From the NCBI GenBank assembly GCA_016784945.1, contig JADHTP010000124.1:1-8600 (forward strand): a stretch of DNA of 8,600 nucleotides, read 5' to 3'. Position 1 is the stretch's first letter. The number at the start of each line of letters is the position of its first letter. Below, piece by piece: positions 6,298-8,600 of this stretch. The stretch comes from Deltaproteobacteria bacterium. Lineage in GTDB: Bacteria; Myxococcota_A; UBA9042; DTJE01. The position numbers were made by a program, and so were the translations under genes. The notes under the pieces are model-generated. The model had not been told where the DNA came from. It was given only the letters and a program-made list of their open reading frames with translations, and did no database searches.

Positions 6298-7593
6298 ATG
6301 TGGCTTGAGGACTACCAGAAAAAGCTGGTCAGCGCCGACGAGGCGGTTCAGGTGGTCCAGAGCGGGGACCGGGTCTACTATGGAGGCAACGCCGCCATAC
6401 CCAAGGCACTGGTCAACGCCCTGGCCCGCCGCCGTGACGAACTGCACCACGTCCAGCTGAACCACGTTCTGCTGCTGGGTGACGATCCCCTTTCGGGGGA
6501 GGGCATGGAGGGGCATTTCCGCCACAATTCGCTGTTCGTGGGCCCCGCCGACCGGGGCGCCGTGAACGACGGCCGTGCGGACTACATGCCTATCTTCCTG
6601 CACCAGATATCCCGGCTTTTCACCACGGGCATCCTGCCCCTGGACGTGGCCATGGTCATGGTGTCCCCGCCAGACGAGCACGGATTCATGAGCCTGGGCG
6701 TGGAGACCCTGGCGTCCATGGCCGCCTGCAAGTCAGCCGGGAAAGTGGTGGTGCAGGTCAACGACCAGATGCCCCGGGTGTTGGGTGACTCCTTCCTCCA
6801 CGTGAGCCGGGTGGGCGCCATCGTGGAGCACACCGAGCGGCTGCCGAACCTCGAAACCCGGCCGCCCAGCCAACTGGAAGAAGCCATCGGCCACCAGGTG
6901 TTCGGCCTAATCGAACCCGGGGCCACCATCCAGATGGGCATCGGGGGCATTCCGGACGCGGTCTACGCGGCCATGGACGGCGACATGGACCTGGGCATCC
7001 ACACGGAGATGATTTCCGACGGGGCCATGCAGGCGATCGATCGGGGAGTGGTGACGGGTAACCGCAAGACCATTCACCAGGGCAAGGTGATCATCACTTT
7101 CGCCCTGGGCAGCGACACCCTGTACGAGTACCTGGACAACAATCCCCTCATAGAGGCCCATCCCGCCGAGTACGTCAACGACCCCTTCGTGGTGAGCCAG
7201 AACGACAACATGACCGCCATCAACTCGGCCATCGAGGTGGACCTCACGGGACAGGTGTGCTCGGACTCCATCGGGACGCGGATCTTTTCGGGCTTCGGTG
7301 GCCAGGTGGACTTCATCCGGGGCGCAGCCCGGTCCAAGGGCGGTAAGCCCATCATTGCACTGCCGTCCACTGCCAAGGAAGGCAAGATGTCGCGTATCGT
7401 ACCTACCCTGAAGGTCGGTGCGGGCGTGGTCACCAGCCGGGCCGACGTGCACTACGTGGTCACGGAAAACGGCACGGCCAACCTGTTCGGAAAGAACTTG
7501 CGCGAGCGCGCGGAGGCCCTGATCGAAATCGCCCACCCCGACTTCCAGGACGACCTGATCCACGCGGCCCGGGAAAGGCGCCTTCTTCCCTAG
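6298..7593 (+). CDS. acetyl-CoA hydrolase/transferase family CoA-transferase (4-hydroxybutyrate/butyrate type)
   Basis: This 431-residue cytoplasmic enzyme belongs to the family of 4-hydroxybutyrate CoA-transferase (AbfT/Cat2) and butyryl-CoA:acetate CoA-transferase. These move CoA between an acyl-CoA and a carboxylate through a glutamyl-CoA thioester. The catalytic glutamate is Glu237 in DLGIHTEMISDG. The glycine motifs GIGGIPDAV (214-222) and GFGGQVDFIRGA (332-343) bracket the active site. DEHGFMSLG (126-134), QVNDQMPRVLGDSF (153-166) and VTENGTANLFGKNLRERA (388-405) are also typical. Length and motif order are complete, so it should be active; the acyl substrate cannot be read from sequence. 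An AAGAGG site overlaps the end of the upstream dehydrogenase gene, nine bases before the ATG, consistent with translational coupling. The operon partner suggests a short fermentative or amino-acid catabolic step in which the transferase activates or releases the acid product. Confidence 0.93.
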   Translation: MWLEDYQKKLVSADEAVQVVQSGDRVYYGGNAAIPKALVNALARRRDELHHVQLNHVLLLGDDPLSGEGMEGHFRHNSLFVGPADRGAVNDGRADYMPIFLHQISRLFTTGILPLDVAMVMVSPPDEHGFMSLGVETLASMAACKSAGKVVVQVNDQMPRVLGDSFLHVSRVGAIVEHTERLPNLETRPPSQLEEAIGHQVFGLIEPGATIQMGIGGIPDAVYAAMDGDMDLGIHTEMISDGAMQAIDRGVVTGNRKTIHQGKVIITFALGSDTLYEYLDNNPLIEAHPAEYVNDPFVVSQNDNMTAINSAIEVDLTGQVCSDSIGTRIFSGFGGQVDFIRGAARSKGGKPIIALPSTAKEGKMSRIVPTLKVGAGVVTSRADVHYVVTENGTANLFGKNLRERAEALIEIAHPDFQDDLIHAARERRLLP

Positions 7594-7599
7594 TCAGGA

Positions 7600-7631
7600 G
7601 CCCGGAACGGACAACGCCACGGGCCTTCTTT
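7600..7631 (+). terminator. probable intrinsic terminator of the dehydrogenase/CoA-transferase operon
   Basis: GCCCG (7600-7604) pairs with CGGGC (7620-7624). An inner CG/CG pair sits across a symmetric three-by-three internal loop, and the stem is followed by the pyrimidine-rich CTTCTTT. It begins seven bases after the CoA-transferase stop. The stem is modest and the T-tract interrupted, so termination may be partial. Confidence 0.45.
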
Positions 7632-7751
7632 GATCGGATTGCTGCACCGTCTTGTTCCACCCCGGGTTTTCTGGCAACATCGCCATGATCATTGATGACA
7701 GTTCCAGCCTGTCTGGACGGCCACCGAAAAAGGACCGTGAAATCAAAGGGG

Positions 7752-7756
7752 GGAGG
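7752..7756 (+). promoter_or_regulatory. ribosome binding site suggesting a TTG start
   Basis: A GGAGG inside a longer G run lies three bases before the TTG at 7760. The spacing is short. It is still the only Shine-Dalgarno-like sequence near any in-frame start of the last gene; the in-frame ATG at 7685 has none. Confidence 0.45.
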
Positions 7757-7759
7757 ACG

Positions 7760-8600
7760 TTGATCCGCACATCCTCACGATTGCCGTGCATCGGGATGGT
7801 CTTGTCTCTGTGTCTCGGGGCCTTGCCACTGTATGCGCAGGACCCGCCGTCGCAACCGCCTGATCCACCCACGGCAGCCGAACCCGCACCCGAAGAGGGC
7901 GACAACACGGCACCCGCGGAGGTGGAGAGGGATCCCTTCGGTCACGACGACTTCGTCGAGGGGGAACTGGCCAACATCGGCGGACTGGGCCTGGTGCCCT
8001 GGAAGAACCGGTTCGGCGTCATCATCGGACTGGAGCGTCTGGGCCTGATCTACTATGTGGGCATCAAGCCCCAGGTGAACTACTCCACCATGCTGTGGGA
8101 TCGGCCCTTTTCCGCGACCTTCGCCATCCCGTTCCGGCTGCAGTTGCTCGATTCCCGCTCCGATCGTCGCTGGGCCAACGCGGGCAGGCCCAGGGGCAAG
8201 GACTGGGACGAAGTCAGCGAGTATTTCCAGGTGATCCGGAACATCACATGGGGCGGCAAGGAAAAACACTTCTACCTGGACATCAACCAGTTCCGTCCCA
8301 CCACCATCGGTCACGGCGCCATCATCAAGCGGTACAACCAGAACCTGAACTTCAACACGCGGCGGGTGTCCTTCGAGTTCGACGCGTTCAGCGACTATGG
8401 GGGCGGCGAAATCTACATGAACGACATCACCAACCCCAATCTCCTGGGCGCGCTGGTGTTCGTGAAGCCCCTGTCGACCATCGATCTCAACAACTACATG
8501 CTGCGGTCCTTCTCCCTCGGCTTCACCATCGCCGGTGACGTGGACGCCCCGCTCAGGAACCACCTGGACTTCATGGACGTGGATGGCGACGGCAGGCGTT
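7760..8600 (+). CDS. exported protein, possibly outer-membrane or surface, 3'-truncated
   Basis: The frame is open to the window end (280 codons seen). From the TTG start, Arg3 and Arg7 precede a hydrophobic core (about 10-25) and a signal peptidase I-type site LYA|QD after residue 26. A Pro/Glu/Ala-rich linker follows to about residue 60. The rest is rich in aromatic residues and alternating hydrophobic stretches such as FGVIIGLERLGLIYYVGI, FSATFAIPFRLQLL, KHFYLDINQF and SFSLGFTIAG. This suggests beta strands and perhaps an outer-membrane barrel, but no named family was recognised. The last visible residues contain DVDGDG, a calcium-loop-like motif. The in-frame ATG at 7685 would add 25 hydrophilic residues before the signal peptide and lacks a ribosome binding site, so TTG is preferred. 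It is separated from the operon by a probable terminator. The coding call is supported by the signal peptide and composition; the function is unknown. Confidence 0.75.
   Translation, partial: MIRTSSRLPCIGMVLSLCLGALPLYAQDPPSQPPDPPTAAEPAPEEGDNTAPAEVERDPFGHDDFVEGELANIGGLGLVPWKNRFGVIIGLERLGLIYYVGIKPQVNYSTMLWDRPFSATFAIPFRLQLLDSRSDRRWANAGRPRGKDWDEVSEYFQVIRNITWGGKEKHFYLDINQFRPTTIGHGAIIKRYNQNLNFNTRRVSFEFDAFSDYGGGEIYMNDITNPNLLGALVFVKPLSTIDLNNYMLRSFSLGFTIAGDVDAPLRNHLDFMDVDGDGRR

Noticed and set aside
6907..7563. 218-codon minus-strand open frame inside the CoA-transferase gene
   Set aside because: The plus strand encodes a complete, motif-rich CoA-transferase there. The antisense translation is compositionally biased.
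7650..7680. Imperfect dyad TGTTCCA...TGGCAACA ahead of the last gene
   Set aside because: The arms match poorly and no promoter elements are placed convincingly around them.
7775..8563. 262-codon minus-strand open frame opposite the last gene
   Set aside because: It is a Val/Gly/Glu-rich shadow without motifs. The plus frame has a signal peptide and protein-like strand patterns.

Overview
This is a high-GC bacterial window carrying seven protein genes and no RNA genes. One gene is cut by the left edge and one by the right edge. The GC-rich codon usage, a secreted cysteine-rich lipoprotein with an Asp/Pro-rich tether and CGNGxCGPGEN-type cysteine motifs, and a mosaic of housekeeping and cell-envelope genes suggest a member of the former Deltaproteobacteria, perhaps Myxococcota. 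This assignment is an inference from protein style; no taxonomic marker gene is present.

Layout. Positions 1-1035 (+) hold the C-terminal ~85-90% of phosphopentomutase (deoB). A cysteine-rich predicted lipoprotein (1036-2454, minus) abuts it tail to tail with no base between the stop codons. A divergent gap of about 150 bp contains a good sigma70-type promoter for the lipoprotein and a phased array of 7-bp repeats. It leads into a membrane-anchored SGNH/GDSL-type hydrolase (2602-3798, +). A second heptad array of the same family, in inverted orientation, starts right at that gene's stop codon and is followed by a perfect REP-like palindrome. Next comes a minus-strand two-gene unit: a TfoX N-terminal-domain protein (4692-5030) followed by a secreted TPR-type protein (3931-4689).

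Divergent from that unit is a plus-strand operon: an alanine dehydrogenase-family protein (5169-6293) and, four bases later, a 4-hydroxybutyrate/butyrate-type CoA-transferase (6298-7593), closed by a probable intrinsic terminator. The last gene (7760 to beyond 8600, +) encodes an exported protein with a Pro/Glu-rich N-terminal linker and a beta-rich body, perhaps an outer-membrane or surface protein.

Functional reading. DeoB belongs to nucleoside salvage. The dehydrogenase and CoA-transferase probably form a small catabolic or fermentative pair acting on an amino or carboxylic acid. The dehydrogenase keeps the cofactor and catalytic positions (H96, D271) but has lost the alanine dehydrogenase signature around Lys75 and the VANMP loop, so its substrate is open. 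The lipoprotein, hydrolase, TPR protein and last gene are envelope-directed, but nothing shows that they work together. No defence system, mobile element or CRISPR array is visible. The most unusual non-coding structure is the pair of inverted heptad arrays plus palindrome around the hydrolase gene.
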